A stretch of DNA of 64,000 nt from Afifella marina DSM 2698 (GCF_900102695.1 NZ_FMVW01000001.1:62001-126000); one strand, 5' to 3'; positions 51,615-62,159 are shown, numbered from the stretch's first letter. Notes: generated by a model not told the origin, from the sequence alone. Translations and numbers: made by a program.

Positions 51615-52984
51615 TCGTACTGCTCCCGATATTTGCGGACGATGTAGAGCGCCACGACGTTGAGGCCGAGCGTCATGATGAAAAGCGTGAGGCCGAGGGC
51701 GAAGGCGACGAGCGATTGCGGGCTGGCGAAATCGGTGTCGCCCGTCAGCTGATTGACGATCGAGACGGTGACACTGGTGCTCGGCTCGAACGGGTTGAAG
51801 CGCAGAACCGGCGAATTGCCGGCGGCGAGCACCACGATCATGGTTTCGCCGATGGCGCGGCTGACGGCGAGAAGAAAGGCGCCGACGATGCCGGGCAGCG
51901 CCGCCGGCAGGATGACGCGCTTGATCGTCTCAGAGCGCGTGGCGCCCAATCCGAGCGAGCCGTCGCGCATCGAGGCGGGCACCTGCGTGATGATGTCGTC
52001 GGAGAGCGAGGAGATGAACGGGATGATCATCACGCCCATGACGGCGCCGGCCGTGAAGGCGCTGGTGGCGCTGATGTCGAGGCCGACGGCGGCGCCGAGA
52101 TCGGCGAAGAAGGGACCCGCGACGGTGAGCGCGAAGACGCCGTAGACGATCGTCGGAATGCCGGCGAGGATTTCGATGATCGGCTTGGCGATGTTGCGCA
52201 GATGCGAGGAGGCGTATTCGGCCATGTAGATGGCCGTCATCAGCCCGATCGGCAGCGCCACGAGGATGGCGATGGCGCTGATCATCAAGGTGCCGACGAG
52301 AAGCGGCAGGAGGCCGAAATCGCCCTGGCCGGCGCCGACGGAAGAAAAGCGCGGGTTCCAGACCGTTCCGAAGAAGAAGTCGAGCGGATTGACGAAGCCG
52401 AAGAAGCGCACCGCTTCGCCGAGAAGCGAGGCGACGATGCCGACGGTCGTCATGATGGCGACGGCGGAGCACAGAAGCAGGAGAACGCGGATGACGCGCT
52501 CCACCTCGTTGCGGGCGCGCAGCCGCGGCGTGATGCGGCGCAGCGTATAGACGAGGCCTGCGACGGCCGAGGACGCCACGAGCGCGACGAGGGCGAAATT
52601 CCAGATCGCGTGATAGGTGCCGAGCCGCGTCGCCGCGACGTTCTCGTAGGGTCTGGCTTCGCCGACGATGCCGAAGCCGGTGGCGATCTGGTGGATGCGC
52701 TGCATGACGCCGCGCAATTCGTGGGTCGGCAGGTCGCGCACTTCCGGCGGCAGGGCCGACAAAATCACGTAGCGGGTGATGACGGGTTCAAAGAGCCCGA
52801 AAACGATGATCACCGCGAGAGCGGGAATGGCGCACCAGATGGCGACGAGGAGCCCGTGATAGGCGGGACGGGAATGGGGGCGGACCTCCGAACGGCCCGT
52901 CACTTTGCGGTAGCGGCCGAGCGCCACCTGATAGCCGAGCGCCATCAGGGCAAGCAGGATACCGACGATTATGAGATCACTCAC
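51611..52984 (-). CDS. pstC: Phosphate ABC transporter permease PstC
   Basis: The 457-residue protein has a short N-terminal helix, a periplasmic region and a C-terminal permease module with the EAA-type loop SLGLGATRSETIKRVILPAALPGI (about 357-380). The GTG start at 52984, VSDLIIVGILLALM, follows GAGAGGT; the frame continues open to 53182 but without a better start. The extended N-terminal part is normal for the alphaproteobacterial form. A strong hairpin stands between pstS and this gene. Confidence 0.92.
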   Translation of the reverse strand: MSDLIIVGILLALMALGYQVALGRYRKVTGRSEVRPHSRPAYHGLLVAIWCAIPALAVIIVFGLFEPVITRYVILSALPPEVRDLPTHELRGVMQRIHQIATGFGIVGEARPYENVAATRLGTYHAIWNFALVALVASSAVAGLVYTLRRITPRLRARNEVERVIRVLLLLCSAVAIMTTVGIVASLLGEAVRFFGFVNPLDFFFGTVWNPRFSSVGAGQGDFGLLPLLVGTLMISAIAILVALPIGLMTAIYMAEYASSHLRNIAKPIIEILAGIPTIVYGVFALTVAGPFFADLGAAVGLDISATSAFTAGAVMGVMIIPFISSLSDDIITQVPASMRDGSLGLGATRSETIKRVILPAALPGIVGAFLLAVSRAIGETMIVVLAAGNSPVLRFNPFEPSTSVTVSIVNQLTGDTDFASPQSLVAFALGLTLFIMTLGLNVVALYIVRKYREQYE

Positions 52985-53090
52985 GAACAGACCTCTCGTT
53001 GCGCGCTCGCGCTGAGCGAACCGGAAGCGCGATGCCTTTTGTCTCTTGCCGTCATGGCCATGTCGCGGGGAGAGGGAACGAAGATAGCCG

Positions 53091-53127
53091 ACAAAAGAAG
53101 GGCGGAGCGTGTTGTCACGCTCCGCCC
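53091..53127 (-). terminator. Strong hairpin between pstS and pstC
   Basis: Read on the coding (minus) strand, GGGCGGAGCGTG pairs perfectly with CACGCTCCGCCC across the loop ACAA (12-bp stem, 53100-53127), followed by TTCTTTTGT. It begins about 9 bases past the pstS stop. A partial terminator or a 3'-end stabiliser would let pstS be made in excess of pstCAB. Confidence 0.75.
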
Positions 53128-53135
53128 CTATCAGA

Positions 53136-54182
53136 TTAGCCCTGCAGGTCGGAAGCCGAGAGCGTCTTTTCGTCCTCGACATTCTGACGCTGAGTCTCGA
53201 GCTCCTTTTCCGGAGCCGGGATCATGCCGGCCTCTTCGAGGCGACCGCCGGAGCCGGCCATGTCGTCGGAGAGGAAGAACTCGGCATAGTCCTTGATGCC
53301 CGGGATGACGCCGATGTGCTCGCCCTTGATGTAGAAGAACAGCGGGCGGGAGACCGGGTAGTCGCCGGAGGCGATCGTGTCGATGCTCGGCTCGACGCCC
53401 GACATCGTGGCGACCTTCAGCTTGTCGCGGTTCTGGTCGTAGAAGGAGAGGCCGAAGACGCCCATCGTGTTGTCGTTGGCTTCAAGGCGCGCCAGCGTCT
53501 CGGTGTAGTCGCCCGAGATCTCCGTGACGCGGTCCTGACGGAAGTTGAGGCAGGTCGCCTTCATCTCGTCTTCGCTCATCTCCGGAAGACCGGCTTCCTC
53601 GCAGCCCGGGAGAACGACCTTCTCCTCGAAGACTTCGCGCGTGCCGTGATTGCCGGCCGGGATGGCGAGCTGGATTTCCTGATCCGGCAGGGAGGAATCG
53701 ATGTCGCTCCAGCTGGTGTAGGGATTGTCGACCATCTTGCCGTCCTGCGGCACCTTGGCGGCGAGCGCCTTGTAGACGTCGATCGGCTTCAGGGCGAAGT
53801 TGTCCTTGTCGGCATTGGTGGCGAAGACGATGCCGTCATAGCCGATGCGGACTTCGATGATCTTCTTGACGCCGGCTTCGTTGCACGCCTCGATTTCGGA
53901 CGGCTTGATGCGGCGCGAAGCGTTGGCGATGTCGATGGTGTTTTCACCGACGCCCTGGCAGAACTGGCGCAGGCCGCCCGAGGAGCCGCCGGAGCCGACG
54001 ACCGGGGTGTTGAAGTCCGGATAGGCGTTGCCGAATTCTTCCGCCACGATGGAGGCGAAAGGCAGCACGGTGGACGAACCGGCGATCTGGATCGTGTCAC
54101 GGGACTGGGCGTTGGCAGCGCCGGCCGAGAAGGCGGCGCCTACGGCCAGCGCCGCGACACCAGCGAGAAGCTTGTAAGTCAC
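53136..54182 (-). CDS. pstS: Phosphate ABC transporter substrate-binding protein PstS
   Basis: The 347-residue protein has a signal peptide (about 1-26, cut after AANAQ) and the PstS fold: IQIAGSSTVLPFASIVAEEF (about 31-50) and VVGSGGSSGGLRQFCQG (about 60-76) bind phosphate. Mature length fits the alphaproteobacterial group. The start is GTG 54182, preceded by GGGAGA; the frame runs on to 54224. A Pho box lies about 100 bases upstream and a hairpin directly after the stop. Confidence 0.94.
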   Translation of the reverse strand: MTYKLLAGVAALAVGAAFSAGAANAQSRDTIQIAGSSTVLPFASIVAEEFGNAYPDFNTPVVGSGGSSGGLRQFCQGVGENTIDIANASRRIKPSEIEACNEAGVKKIIEVRIGYDGIVFATNADKDNFALKPIDVYKALAAKVPQDGKMVDNPYTSWSDIDSSLPDQEIQLAIPAGNHGTREVFEEKVVLPGCEEAGLPEMSEDEMKATCLNFRQDRVTEISGDYTETLARLEANDNTMGVFGLSFYDQNRDKLKVATMSGVEPSIDTIASGDYPVSRPLFFYIKGEHIGVIPGIKDYAEFFLSDDMAGSGGRLEEAGMIPAPEKELETQRQNVEDEKTLSASDLQG

Positions 54183-54276
54183 TGAGATATCTCCCTGTTT
54201 TGCTTCGTGAGAAAGCATGGCCATGCAGCGATGACCGGGGCCTTCCTAGGCGTCGGGCGAAACAGGTTTGTGAAAT

Positions 54277-54298
54277 TAGTATGACACTTGAATGACAC
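54277..54298 (-). promoter_or_regulatory. Pho box upstream of pstS
   Basis: On the minus strand GTGTCATTCAA is followed by GTGTCATACTA: two direct 7-base repeats (GTGTCAT) with 11-base spacing, close to the PhoB consensus CTGTCAT-N4-CTGTCAC. A weaker third half (TTTCAC) follows. It lies about 95-115 bases before the pstS start. Confidence 0.85.
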
Positions 54299-54414
54299 TC
54301 GGGCCGAGGCGGGGCGGAAATCGTTTCCCCGGGACAGGGAAGGCGGCGACGGGAGCCGGCGCAAAGCCCGGAAATCCGCGGCTGCGGGCGGGGCGAGAAG
54401 GCTGGTGATCTTGG

Positions 54415-57400
54415 TTAATGGAAATCGCGCGTTTTCACTTTAATGCCGCCGTCGAATCTGAGGTCGGGAATGAAGATGTCGCGGCCGCGCATGCCCATGG
54501 CCTTCACGTCGCGGGAATCCGGCCCGCCGCCGGACTTCGCCTGATCGGCGCGGCTGCGCTGGAAGGGGAAGGGCGCCTCGCGCTCGCCGACCTTTTTCAA
54601 GAGGTCGGAGAGATCGATGAGCTGATCGGCGACGATATGGGTGACCTCGCCCTCGCGTTGCAGGCGGCCGCGGCAGGCGATCATGCCGGCCGACAGGACG
54701 ATGCGCCGCTGCCGCTCGAAGAGCTTCGGCCAGACGATGAGATTGGCATGGCCCGTCTCGTCTTCGATGGTGATGAACATGACGCCCTTGGCGCTGCCCG
54801 GGCGCTGGCGCACCAGGACGAGGCCGGCGATGGTCACGAAGCGTCCCTCCCGGAGCGTGCCGAGAGCGGCTGTCGGGACGATGCGCCGGCGTGCGAGATC
54901 CTCCCGGAGGAAGGCGACCGGGTGCCGGCGCAGGCTCAATCCCGTCGCGGCATAATCTTCCACCACTTCGCGCCCGGGCTTCATCGCCTGCAGGGCGATG
55001 GCGGGCTCGTTGCCCTCCGGCCGGATCTTCTCCTCGCGCGCATCGGCGGCGGCAAAGAGCGGCAGCGGACTGTCGGCCAAAGCGCGGATCTCCCACAGCG
55101 CCTGGCGCCGGGAGAGGCCGATGGATGAAAAGGCGTCGGCTTCGGCAAGCCGCTCCAGCGCCGCCACCGGCAGCCCGGCCCGCCGCCAGATTTCCTCCAG
55201 GCTCTGATAGGGGCGATGGCGGGCGGCGAGAAGCGCTGCGCCGTCCTTGTTGGCCAATCCCTTGGCAAGCCGCAGCCCGAGGCGCACGGCAAAGCGGCCC
55301 TCCACGCCTTCGAGCGGCTCAAGCGTGGAATCCCAGCGGCTGTCGTTGACGGAGATGGGGCGCACCTCGACGCCATGCGCGCGGGCATCGCGCACGAGCT
55401 GAGCGGGGGCATAAAAGCCCATCGGCTGGCTGTTGAGGATCGCCGCAAGAAAGACGTCGGGATGATGGCATTTCACCCAGGAGCTCGCATAAGCGAGAAG
55501 CGCGAAGGACGCCGCGTGGCTCTCGGGAAAGCCATAAGAGCCGAAGCCTTCGATCATCTTGAAGGCGCGCTCGGTGAAATCCGGGTCGTAGCCGCGTTCG
55601 CACATGCCGGTAATGAATTTGTCGCGAAAAGCGCTGACCCCGCCGGTGAATTTGAAGGTGGCCATGGAGCGGCGGAGCTGATCGGCCTCAGACGGGGTGA
55701 AGCCGGCGCAATGGACGGCAAGCGACATCGCCTGTTCCTGAAAGAGCGGCACGCCGAGGGTCTTGCCGAGAACGCGTTGAAATTCTGGCGTCGGATAGGA
55801 GGGCGTCTCCTTGCCCTCGCGACGGCGCAGATAAGGATGCACCATCTCGCCCTGGATCGGGCCCGGACGCACGATGGCGATCTGGATGGTGAGATCGTAG
55901 AGGTTTTTCGCCTTGAGGCGCGGCGACATCGCCATCTGGGCGCGGCTTTCGATCTGAAAGACGCCCATCGTGTCGGCATGGCCGATCATTTCGTAGACGG
56001 CCTCCTCCTCTGCAGGGACGGTGGCGATGTCGAGATCGCGCCCGCAATGGTCCTTCAGAAGATCGAAGGCGCGGCGCAGGCAGCCGAGCATGCCGAGCCC
56101 CAGAACATCGACCTTCATGAAGCCTAGAATGTCGATGTCGTCCTTGTCCCATTCGACGATCTGACGGTCGGCCATCGCGGCGGGCTCGATCGGAACGAGC
56201 GTGTCGAGCCGGTCTTCGGTCAAGACGAAGCCGCCCGGATGCTGCGACAGATGCCGGGGAAAACCGATCAGCGCCTTGGCGAGCTTCAAGGTGAGCTGGA
56301 GCCGGTAATCGCTGCCATTGAGATTGAGATCGGCGACATGGCGCTCTTCGACGCCTTCCTTGCTCCAGCCCCAGATCTGCGAGGAAAGGGCGGCGGTCAC
56401 GTCCTCGGTGAGGCCGAGCGCCTTGCCGACCTCGCGCACGGCACCCTTGGAGCGGTAGCGGATGACGGTGGCGCAGAGGGCGGAGCGGTGCCGCCCATAG
56501 GTTTCGTAGATCCACTGGATCACCTCCTCGCGCCGCTCATGCTCGAAATCGACGTCGATGTCGGGGGGCTCGCCGCGGTCGCGCGACACGAAGCGCTCGA
56601 AGAGAAGGTCGTTGCGCTCCGGATCGATGGAGGTGATGCCGAGCGCGAAGCAGACGGCGGAATTGGCGGCACTGCCGCGACCCTGGCAGAGGATGCCCTT
56701 GGAGCGGGCGAAGCGCACGATGGAATGGACGGTGAGGAAATAAGGCGCGTAATTGAGCTCCGCGACGAGATTAAGCTCATGGGTGAGCTGGGCTTCGACC
56801 TTTTCCGGCACGCCGCCCGGAAAGCGCCATTGCGCCCCCTCCCAGGTGAGTTTGGTGAGCGCTTCCTGCGGCGTGAGGCCGGGGATCGAGACCTCCGCCG
56901 GATATTGATATTTGAGTTCGTCGAGCGAGAAGCGGCAGGCGGCGGCGATTTCGAGGCTTCTTGCGAGCGCCTGCGGGTAGGCGGAGAAAAGCCGCGCCAT
57001 CTCTTCCGGCGGCTTCAGATGGCGCTCCGCGAAGGGCTCGCGGCGAAAGCCGAGCTCATCGATGGTGACGCCTTCGCGGATCGAGGTGACGACATCCTGC
57101 AGGATGCGCCGTTCCGGCGCGTGATAGAGGACGTCGTTGGTGGCGACCGGCGCCACTTTGGCCCGCTCCGCCATGGCGACGAGCGCGGCAAGACGCGCCG
57201 CATCGTTCGGCCGGCGGCGCAAAGTGAGGGCGAGCGAGGCATCGGCGCCGAAGGTTTCCTTGAGCCAGGCAAGACGGGCGGCGAGTTCCGCATCCGCCAT
57301 ATCCGGAATGAGCGTCGCCATCTGGCCTTCGCCGAAGGCCGCCACCTCCTCCGCCGTGACCACGCAGCCGCCCTTGCCGGCGCGTTTCTTGCCGAGGCTG

Positions 57401-57684
57401 AGGAGCTGGCAGAGCCGCGCATAGGCGGCCCGGTCGCGCGGATAGAGAAGAAGCGGCATGCCGCAGGCGAGATCGAGCCGGCAGCCGACGATGAGGCGCA
57501 CGCCCGTCGTCTTCGCGGCCTGATGGGCGCGCACCATGCCGGCGAGCGAGCCGCGATCGGTGAGCGCCAGCGCCGGAAGGCCGAGACGCGCCGCCTCGGC
57601 GAACAATTCCTCCGGATGCGAGGCGCCGCGCAGGAAGGAGAAATTCGAGGTCGCCTGCAGCTCGGCATAAGGGGGGGTGCTCAT
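54415..57684 (-). CDS. dnaE2: Error-prone DNA polymerase DnaE2
   Basis: The 1,089-residue polymerase begins with a PHP domain ([22 protein letters not shown], about 6-27) and has the C-family active-site aspartates in [20 protein letters not shown] (about 370-389) and the [19 protein letters not shown] block. The [27 protein letters not shown] segment and a C-terminal OB-fold follow. DnaE2 makes SOS translesion synthesis with ImuA and ImuB. The ATG at 57684 overlaps the imuB stop; the frame is open upstream through imuB. Confidence 0.95.
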   Translation of the reverse strand: MSTPPYAELQATSNFSFLRGASHPEELFAEAARLGLPALALTDRGSLAGMVRAHQAAKTTGVRLIVGCRLDLACGMPLLLYPRDRAAYARLCQLLSLGKKRAGKGGCVVTAEEVAAFGEGQMATLIPDMADAELAARLAWLKETFGADASLALTLRRRPNDAARLAALVAMAERAKVAPVATNDVLYHAPERRILQDVVTSIREGVTIDELGFRREPFAERHLKPPEEMARLFSAYPQALARSLEIAAACRFSLDELKYQYPAEVSIPGLTPQEALTKLTWEGAQWRFPGGVPEKVEAQLTHELNLVAELNYAPYFLTVHSIVRFARSKGILCQGRGSAANSAVCFALGITSIDPERNDLLFERFVSRDRGEPPDIDVDFEHERREEVIQWIYETYGRHRSALCATVIRYRSKGAVREVGKALGLTEDVTAALSSQIWGWSKEGVEERHVADLNLNGSDYRLQLTLKLAKALIGFPRHLSQHPGGFVLTEDRLDTLVPIEPAAMADRQIVEWDKDDIDILGFMKVDVLGLGMLGCLRRAFDLLKDHCGRDLDIATVPAEEEAVYEMIGHADTMGVFQIESRAQMAMSPRLKAKNLYDLTIQIAIVRPGPIQGEMVHPYLRRREGKETPSYPTPEFQRVLGKTLGVPLFQEQAMSLAVHCAGFTPSEADQLRRSMATFKFTGGVSAFRDKFITGMCERGYDPDFTERAFKMIEGFGSYGFPESHAASFALLAYASSWVKCHHPDVFLAAILNSQPMGFYAPAQLVRDARAHGVEVRPISVNDSRWDSTLEPLEGVEGRFAVRLGLRLAKGLANKDGAALLAARHRPYQSLEEIWRRAGLPVAALERLAEADAFSSIGLSRRQALWEIRALADSPLPLFAAADAREEKIRPEGNEPAIALQAMKPGREVVEDYAATGLSLRRHPVAFLREDLARRRIVPTAALGTLREGRFVTIAGLVLVRQRPGSAKGVMFITIEDETGHANLIVWPKLFERQRRIVLSAGMIACRGRLQREGEVTHIVADQLIDLSDLLKKVGEREAPFPFQRSRADQAKSGGGPDSRDVKAMGMRGRDIFIPDLRFDGGIKVKTRDFH

Positions 57685-59246
57685 GCGAAGAAGCCGTGCA
57701 GATACCAGCGCTGAGGGCGGCCGCCCACCTCCTCGCGAAACAGCCAGAAGCGCTGGCCGGCCTCGTCCTCGACCTGGAAATAATCGCGGGCGAGCGCGAT
57801 CTCGCCGGGGGCGCGCCACCATTCGCCGAAAATCCGCTCCGGCCCGTCGGCGCGGCAGATGCGGTGGCGCCGCCCCTGCCAGATGAAGAGGGCGGGCGGA
57901 TAATCGGGTAAAAGCGCGATCACCTCGACGGGCATCGGATCGGGCAGAAGCCGCGCCGGACGCGGCCAGTCGCGCAGCCAATTTTCCGGCCGCGGCGTCT
58001 CCGTCCTGGGTTTCGGGGCAAGGGCCGCGACCCGGCGCACAGAGCGTTCCGGCCAGTCGCTTTCGACGGGCGCCGTGCGGTAGATGCGGCCCGCGCCGAG
58101 CCGGTTGGCGAGACGGTCGACGAGGGTGGAAAGATCGGGCTCCTGCGGCCGGCCGTAAAGCTCGGACGCGATCTGCTCGGGCAGGAGCGGGCGCGTGAGG
58201 GGGGCGGCGAGAAGGACTTTCTCCACGCCGAGCCCGCAATCGAGGCCGGCAAGCTTTTCGCAGATGAGGCGCGCCATATGCTCTGGTGCGCGATTGGGCT
58301 TTGCCATGCGCACCGAGACGATGCTGGTGCTGCGGTCGAGCCGCGTCACGTGAAAATCGAGCCGTCTCGCCCCGTGCTGGCGCGCTTCCAGGGCGGCCGC
58401 GAGATCTGAGCAGAGCCGTTCCACCGCCTGGGCGAGCCCCTCCGCCGTGATGACCGGTTCCACGAAGGAGAGTTTCGCGGAGACGAGCTCGGGCGGGATG
58501 AGGGGGACGAGCGGCTCGCGCGACAGGCCGAGTGCCTGGTCGAGGCGCAGGAACACGTCATGGCCGAAGCGGCGGGTGATCGGCGCGCGCTTGGCGCCGA
58601 TGAGGTCGCCGATCCGCTCAAAGCCGAGCCGGCGCAAAGCCTGCGGCGTCTCCGGCGGCAGGCGCAAAGCCTCCACCGGCAAGGGGGCGAGCGCGCGCTT
58701 GAGGCTTTCCGTTTCGGCGATGCGGGAGCAGTCGGGCGCGGCAAAGCGGGCGAGCGCATGTGCGGCGCCGACGCTTCCGGCAAGCGCCAGCCTTGCCGTC
58801 AGACCCCGGCGGGCAAGACAGCTGGCGAGATCGGCAAGAAGGTTTTCCTCGCCTTCGTCCGGATTGCGGCTCTGCCCTTCTGTCCTTGCCGCAAAAAGAT
58901 GCGTGCAGCCGGTGACATCGAGAAGAAGCCCATCCGGCGGGGCGGGCGCAACGACGGGGCTGTAGCGGGCAAGGCACCAGGCGGCGAGTTTTGCAAGGCC
59001 ATGGGCGTCGGCCCTTGGCGCATGGTCGCGCAGGATGAGACCGGGCAGGAGCAGCTGCGCCTGCGTCGCCGCCATGCCGGGTTTCAGCCCATGCGCGAAG
59101 GCTTTCGCATCGACGGCGGCGACAAGGCGCTGGGCGCCGATGCGCGTCGTCAAAGCGAGAGGCGCCTCAGGCGGCAGATCGGTCGAGGTGAGGCGCATCC
59201 GCTCCGTCGCGAAGAAGGGCAGATACACCGAGACGACCCGTGCCAT
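57681..59246 (-). CDS. imuB: Y-family polymerase-like protein ImuB
   Basis: The 520-residue protein has the Y-family fold ([11 protein letters not shown], near the start; little-finger region about 240-350) but, as usual for ImuB, acidic residues of the polymerase site are absent. The C-terminus ([20 protein letters not shown], and [19 protein letters not shown]) is the ImuB tail that recruits ImuA and the beta clamp. The start [10 protein letters not shown] at 59246 is the usual one; the frame reaches 59306. It overlaps imuA by 80 bases and dnaE2 by 4. Confidence 0.94.
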   Translation of the reverse strand: MARVVSVYLPFFATERMRLTSTDLPPEAPLALTTRIGAQRLVAAVDAKAFAHGLKPGMAATQAQLLLPGLILRDHAPRADAHGLAKLAAWCLARYSPVVAPAPPDGLLLDVTGCTHLFAARTEGQSRNPDEGEENLLADLASCLARRGLTARLALAGSVGAAHALARFAAPDCSRIAETESLKRALAPLPVEALRLPPETPQALRRLGFERIGDLIGAKRAPITRRFGHDVFLRLDQALGLSREPLVPLIPPELVSAKLSFVEPVITAEGLAQAVERLCSDLAAALEARQHGARRLDFHVTRLDRSTSIVSVRMAKPNRAPEHMARLICEKLAGLDCGLGVEKVLLAAPLTRPLLPEQIASELYGRPQEPDLSTLVDRLANRLGAGRIYRTAPVESDWPERSVRRVAALAPKPRTETPRPENWLRDWPRPARLLPDPMPVEVIALLPDYPPALFIWQGRRHRICRADGPERIFGEWWRAPGEIALARDYFQVEDEAGQRFWLFREEVGGRPQRWYLHGFFA

Positions 59247-60072
59247 CGCAGGCCTCCGTGATGAAGCTCGCCGGATCGGCGCCCCGGCAGCGCATGAGAT
59301 CGACACGCCAGCGCCCGCGCCCGATGCCGGCGACAGGATTGGCGGCAGAAGACGAGGGCATCGGCGGCAGCGAGGGAGCGGAACGGATCCGCCAGCGCGT
59401 GGCGGCGGCCGTGGGCTCCGCCCCCGTCTGACGATGCGGCCGCAGGAGGGTGAAGGCCGTCACGCCCTCGCTTTCGGCGGCAAGCTGCAGGCGCCTGGAC
59501 GCGGTGAGGCCGAGCCGCGCCACCTCGCCGACGACGGCGGCAAGCCCCGGATGCTGCAGCCCCTCTTCCATGGCGGCGAGCACGTCGCGCTCGTGCCAGG
59601 TTTCGGCATAGATCACCCGGTCCGGGTCGAGACCGGCGGCCGCAAGGCTCGGGGTGAAGAGATCGCGCGCCTTGAGGCACCAAAGGACAGGGCCGGAGAG
59701 GCGGGCGAGAAGGCCGGCCAGAAACAAGGTGGCGGCGGCGATATCTTCCGCGCCGCCATTCCCGCCAGGATTTTCGAACCCGCTCATTCCGCTCGTTCTG
59801 GTTGTCCCGGTTTTCTTCGTTCTCTCAGGCTCTTGGCGGTCGATCGGGACGGCCCGCCCGCCCCAGATCTCGTGCAGGGCGCCAAGCCGCAATCCCCCCT
59901 CCGGCAGATGCGAATCGATCGCCTCCGCCTCGAAGGCGAGCGCCGGCGCATCCGGGCGCGCCCCGGCCTCCAGCGCGCCCACTTCGCGGCGCAGCTCTTT
60001 GAGAACGGTCGCGCGCCAGCCCGCTCCCGACTCCTTGTCGTGTTGTGCTCCGACCATAGAGATTGGGATCAT
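59167..60072 (-). CDS. imuA: Mutasome protein ImuA (RecA-like)
   Basis: The 301-residue protein (296 if begun at the second ATG, 60057) is related to the RecA/SulA-like ImuA family: LRREVGALEAGA near the start, LHEIWGGRA, LFLAGLLARLSGPVLWC, and RVIYAETWHERDVLAAMEEGL (about 153-173). It helps ImuB and DnaE2 reach damaged forks. The SOS box sits at 60073-60087, touching the first possible ATG, so the message may be leaderless or start inside. Confidence 0.9.
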   Translation of the reverse strand: MIPISMVGAQHDKESGAGWRATVLKELRREVGALEAGARPDAPALAFEAEAIDSHLPEGGLRLGALHEIWGGRAVPIDRQEPERTKKTGTTRTSGMSGFENPGGNGGAEDIAAATLFLAGLLARLSGPVLWCLKARDLFTPSLAAAGLDPDRVIYAETWHERDVLAAMEEGLQHPGLAAVVGEVARLGLTASRRLQLAAESEGVTAFTLLRPHRQTGAEPTAAATRWRIRSAPSLPPMPSSSAANPVAGIGRGRWRVDLMRCRGADPASFITEACDGTGRLGVSALLRDGADAPHLDRSAA

Positions 60073-60087
60073 GTTCCTATTTTGTTC
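60073..60087 (-). promoter_or_regulatory. SOS (LexA) box of the imuA-imuB-dnaE2 operon
   Basis: GTTC-CTATTTT-GTTC on the plus strand is a perfect match to the alphaproteobacterial LexA site GTTC-N7-GTTC. It directly abuts the first ATG of imuA. Confidence 0.88.
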
Positions 60088-60371
60088 CTATGGATTCCCG
60101 AGATGGCGAAGAGAGTCAAGGCGCGTCTGTGGCGAGGCGCTGTGAAGAGAGGAAGAGAATGGGGGCGGTAAAATTCCCATCTGCCGCGGCCCGCTGGAAA
60201 GCTTCGCAAAAGCTCAGATGACGAGAATGTGAAGCTGTCTATGAACTATTCCATGCGCCGGACGTTCTTGGAGGCGAAGATACAGAAAAGGCGCAGGCTA
60301 GTGCTAAACGCTTTTCAATTTATTGAAATATAAGTCGTTGATCGGTCACAAGGCGGAAATGAAGCATCCAT
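60088..60371. other. Divergent region between imuA and the EAL gene
   Basis: About 284 bases without a gene. The imuA half holds the promoter with its LexA box; the right half must hold the promoter of the EAL gene. It is more AT-rich near 60300-60340. I see no other site. Confidence 0.45.
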
Positions 60372-62159
60372 ATGGCTGCCGATGAAAAAGAAGAAGCGCG
60401 TCTGCGCGCGCTTCGCGAGCTCAATCTTTTGGACACGGCGCCGAGCGAAAGCTTCGACCGCATCACCCGCCTTGCGGCGCAATTTTTCGAGACGCCGATT
60501 TCGGCGGTTTCTCTCACAGACGTCGATCGGCAATGGTTCAAGTCGCGGGTGGGCTGTGGCCCCCAAATCCCGCGCGAGCATGCCCCTTGCGCCGAGGTGA
60601 CGCGCGCGGGCGACGTGCTCGTCGTCTCCGATCTCGCCCAGGATCCGCGCTTCAACAAGGGCGTGCTCGTGGAAAACGGCGTGCGCTTTTATGCGGGCGC
60701 GCCGCTCGTCACCAAAGAGGGGTTCACGCTCGGCTCCATGTGCGTCCTCGACACCGTTCCCCGTGAGATTGGGCAGGACGACGAGAAGGCGCTCTGCGAC
60801 CTTGCGGCCATGGTCATGACGCAGATCGAGATGCAGCATGCCTTCGGTCGCATCGATCCCGTTAGCGGCCTGCCCAATCGCATGCAATTCACTGAAAATC
60901 TCGAGGATATGGCGCGCGATTTCGCCGGCGAGCGGCGGCTGGCGATCCTTCTCGATCTTGCGCCGCCGAACCAGATCGTCCAGGCGCTACGGGTTCTGGG
61001 GCCGACCTATCTCGACGATCTGATGCGCCTGTCAGTCGAGGGCGTGCGCAATCTGAAGGTCGAGGGCCATACGGTCTATCAGGTGGGCGGAGCCCAGCTT
61101 CTCGCCGTGATCGGCGATGCGGACGAAGAAAGGGTCGAGGTCGAACTCGTCAAGCGGCTCAACATGCTCGCCGATTTCAGTCGCGGCAGGAGGGCGGCCA
61201 GCCTGAGCCACATGGCCTGCGGTATCGCTCCCTTTGTGCTCGGCGAGGCCGAGGCCAGCGACGTTCTGCGCGCCGCGCATCACGCCGCGCAAGACGCCCG
61301 TGAAAGCGACCGGGTCGTCGGTATTTATTCGGCGGCGACCGACGAAGAGCACAAACGCCGCTATGCCCTGATCGCCGCCTTGCGCGAGCTTCTGGAGAGG
61401 GGCGGTGACGGAGAGCTGTCCCTCGTCTACCAGCCGCGCATCGATTTGAAGACCGGCCGGTGTTATGGCGCCGAAGCTCTGTTGCGCTGGGATCACCCCG
61501 AATACGGGTCCGTGTCCCCGGCCGAATTCATTCCGCTCGCCGAACAGACGGATCTCATGCGTCCGCTCACGTCGTGGGTGAAGCTCCGGGCCATTGCCCA
61601 GCTGCGCGCCTGGCGCGACGAAGGCTACGATCTGCGCGTTTCCATCAACGTCTCAGCCGCCAATCTGGAGGAGGAGGAGTTCGGTCTCCGTCTCGCCAGC
61701 GTGCTTGCCGAGAACGGCGTCTCGCCGTCGTGCCTGGAGATCGAGTTCACCGAGAGCACCTTCATCTCCAACCGCCGCCGCGTGGTGAAGAACCTGACCG
61801 ACATCCGCGAGCTCGGCGTCGTCTGCGCCATCGACGATTTCGGCACCGGCTATTCGACCTTCTCCTATCTGCACGATTTCCCGGCCGACATCATCAAGAT
61901 CGACCAGACGTTCATCCGCAAGCTGGAGCCGGGAAGCCGGGGGTCCGTTCTGGTGCAGAGCCTCATTCATATGGCCGGTGCGCTTGGCTACCGGGTCGTG
62001 GCGGAAGGCGTGGAGACGCAGGATGTCGCCGATTTTCTGATCGAGGCGGGCTGCCATGAAGGCCAGGGCTATCTGTTTTCCCGGCCCCTGCCGCCGGAGG
62101 CTTTCGCCGATTGGCTCAAAAGCCATGCGGCGGAGCGGCTGGAGGGATACGCCGCCTGA
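60372..62159 (+). CDS. GAF / degenerate GGDEF / EAL cyclic-di-GMP protein
   Basis: The 595-residue cytosolic protein has a GAF domain (about 15-150), a GGDEF-like domain (about 155-320) whose active-site loop is degenerate (VGGAQLLAV in place of GGDEF), and an EAL domain (about 340-585). The EAL catalytic set is intact: E368 in EALLRW, Asn in SINVSA, Glu in EFTES, the Asp pair in DDFGTGYS, Lys in IKIDQ, Glu in EGVET and Gln in GQGYLFSRP, so phosphodiesterase activity is likely. The GAF domain probably controls it. An autotransporter gene converges on it. Confidence 0.9.
   Translation: MAADEKEEARLRALRELNLLDTAPSESFDRITRLAAQFFETPISAVSLTDVDRQWFKSRVGCGPQIPREHAPCAEVTRAGDVLVVSDLAQDPRFNKGVLVENGVRFYAGAPLVTKEGFTLGSMCVLDTVPREIGQDDEKALCDLAAMVMTQIEMQHAFGRIDPVSGLPNRMQFTENLEDMARDFAGERRLAILLDLAPPNQIVQALRVLGPTYLDDLMRLSVEGVRNLKVEGHTVYQVGGAQLLAVIGDADEERVEVELVKRLNMLADFSRGRRAASLSHMACGIAPFVLGEAEASDVLRAAHHAAQDARESDRVVGIYSAATDEEHKRRYALIAALRELLERGGDGELSLVYQPRIDLKTGRCYGAEALLRWDHPEYGSVSPAEFIPLAEQTDLMRPLTSWVKLRAIAQLRAWRDEGYDLRVSINVSAANLEEEEFGLRLASVLAENGVSPSCLEIEFTESTFISNRRRVVKNLTDIRELGVVCAIDDFGTGYSTFSYLHDFPADIIKIDQTFIRKLEPGSRGSVLVQSLIHMAGALGYRVVAEGVETQDVADFLIEAGCHEGQGYLFSRPLPPEAFADWLKSHAAERLEGYAA

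Noticed and set aside
51581-53296. 571-residue frame antisense to pstC
   Set aside because: Asp/Arg/Gly-rich composition typical of a shadow; pstC is clear on the minus strand.
56239-57714. 491-residue frame antisense to dnaE2
   Set aside because: Covered by the PHP and polymerase domains of dnaE2 on the other strand.
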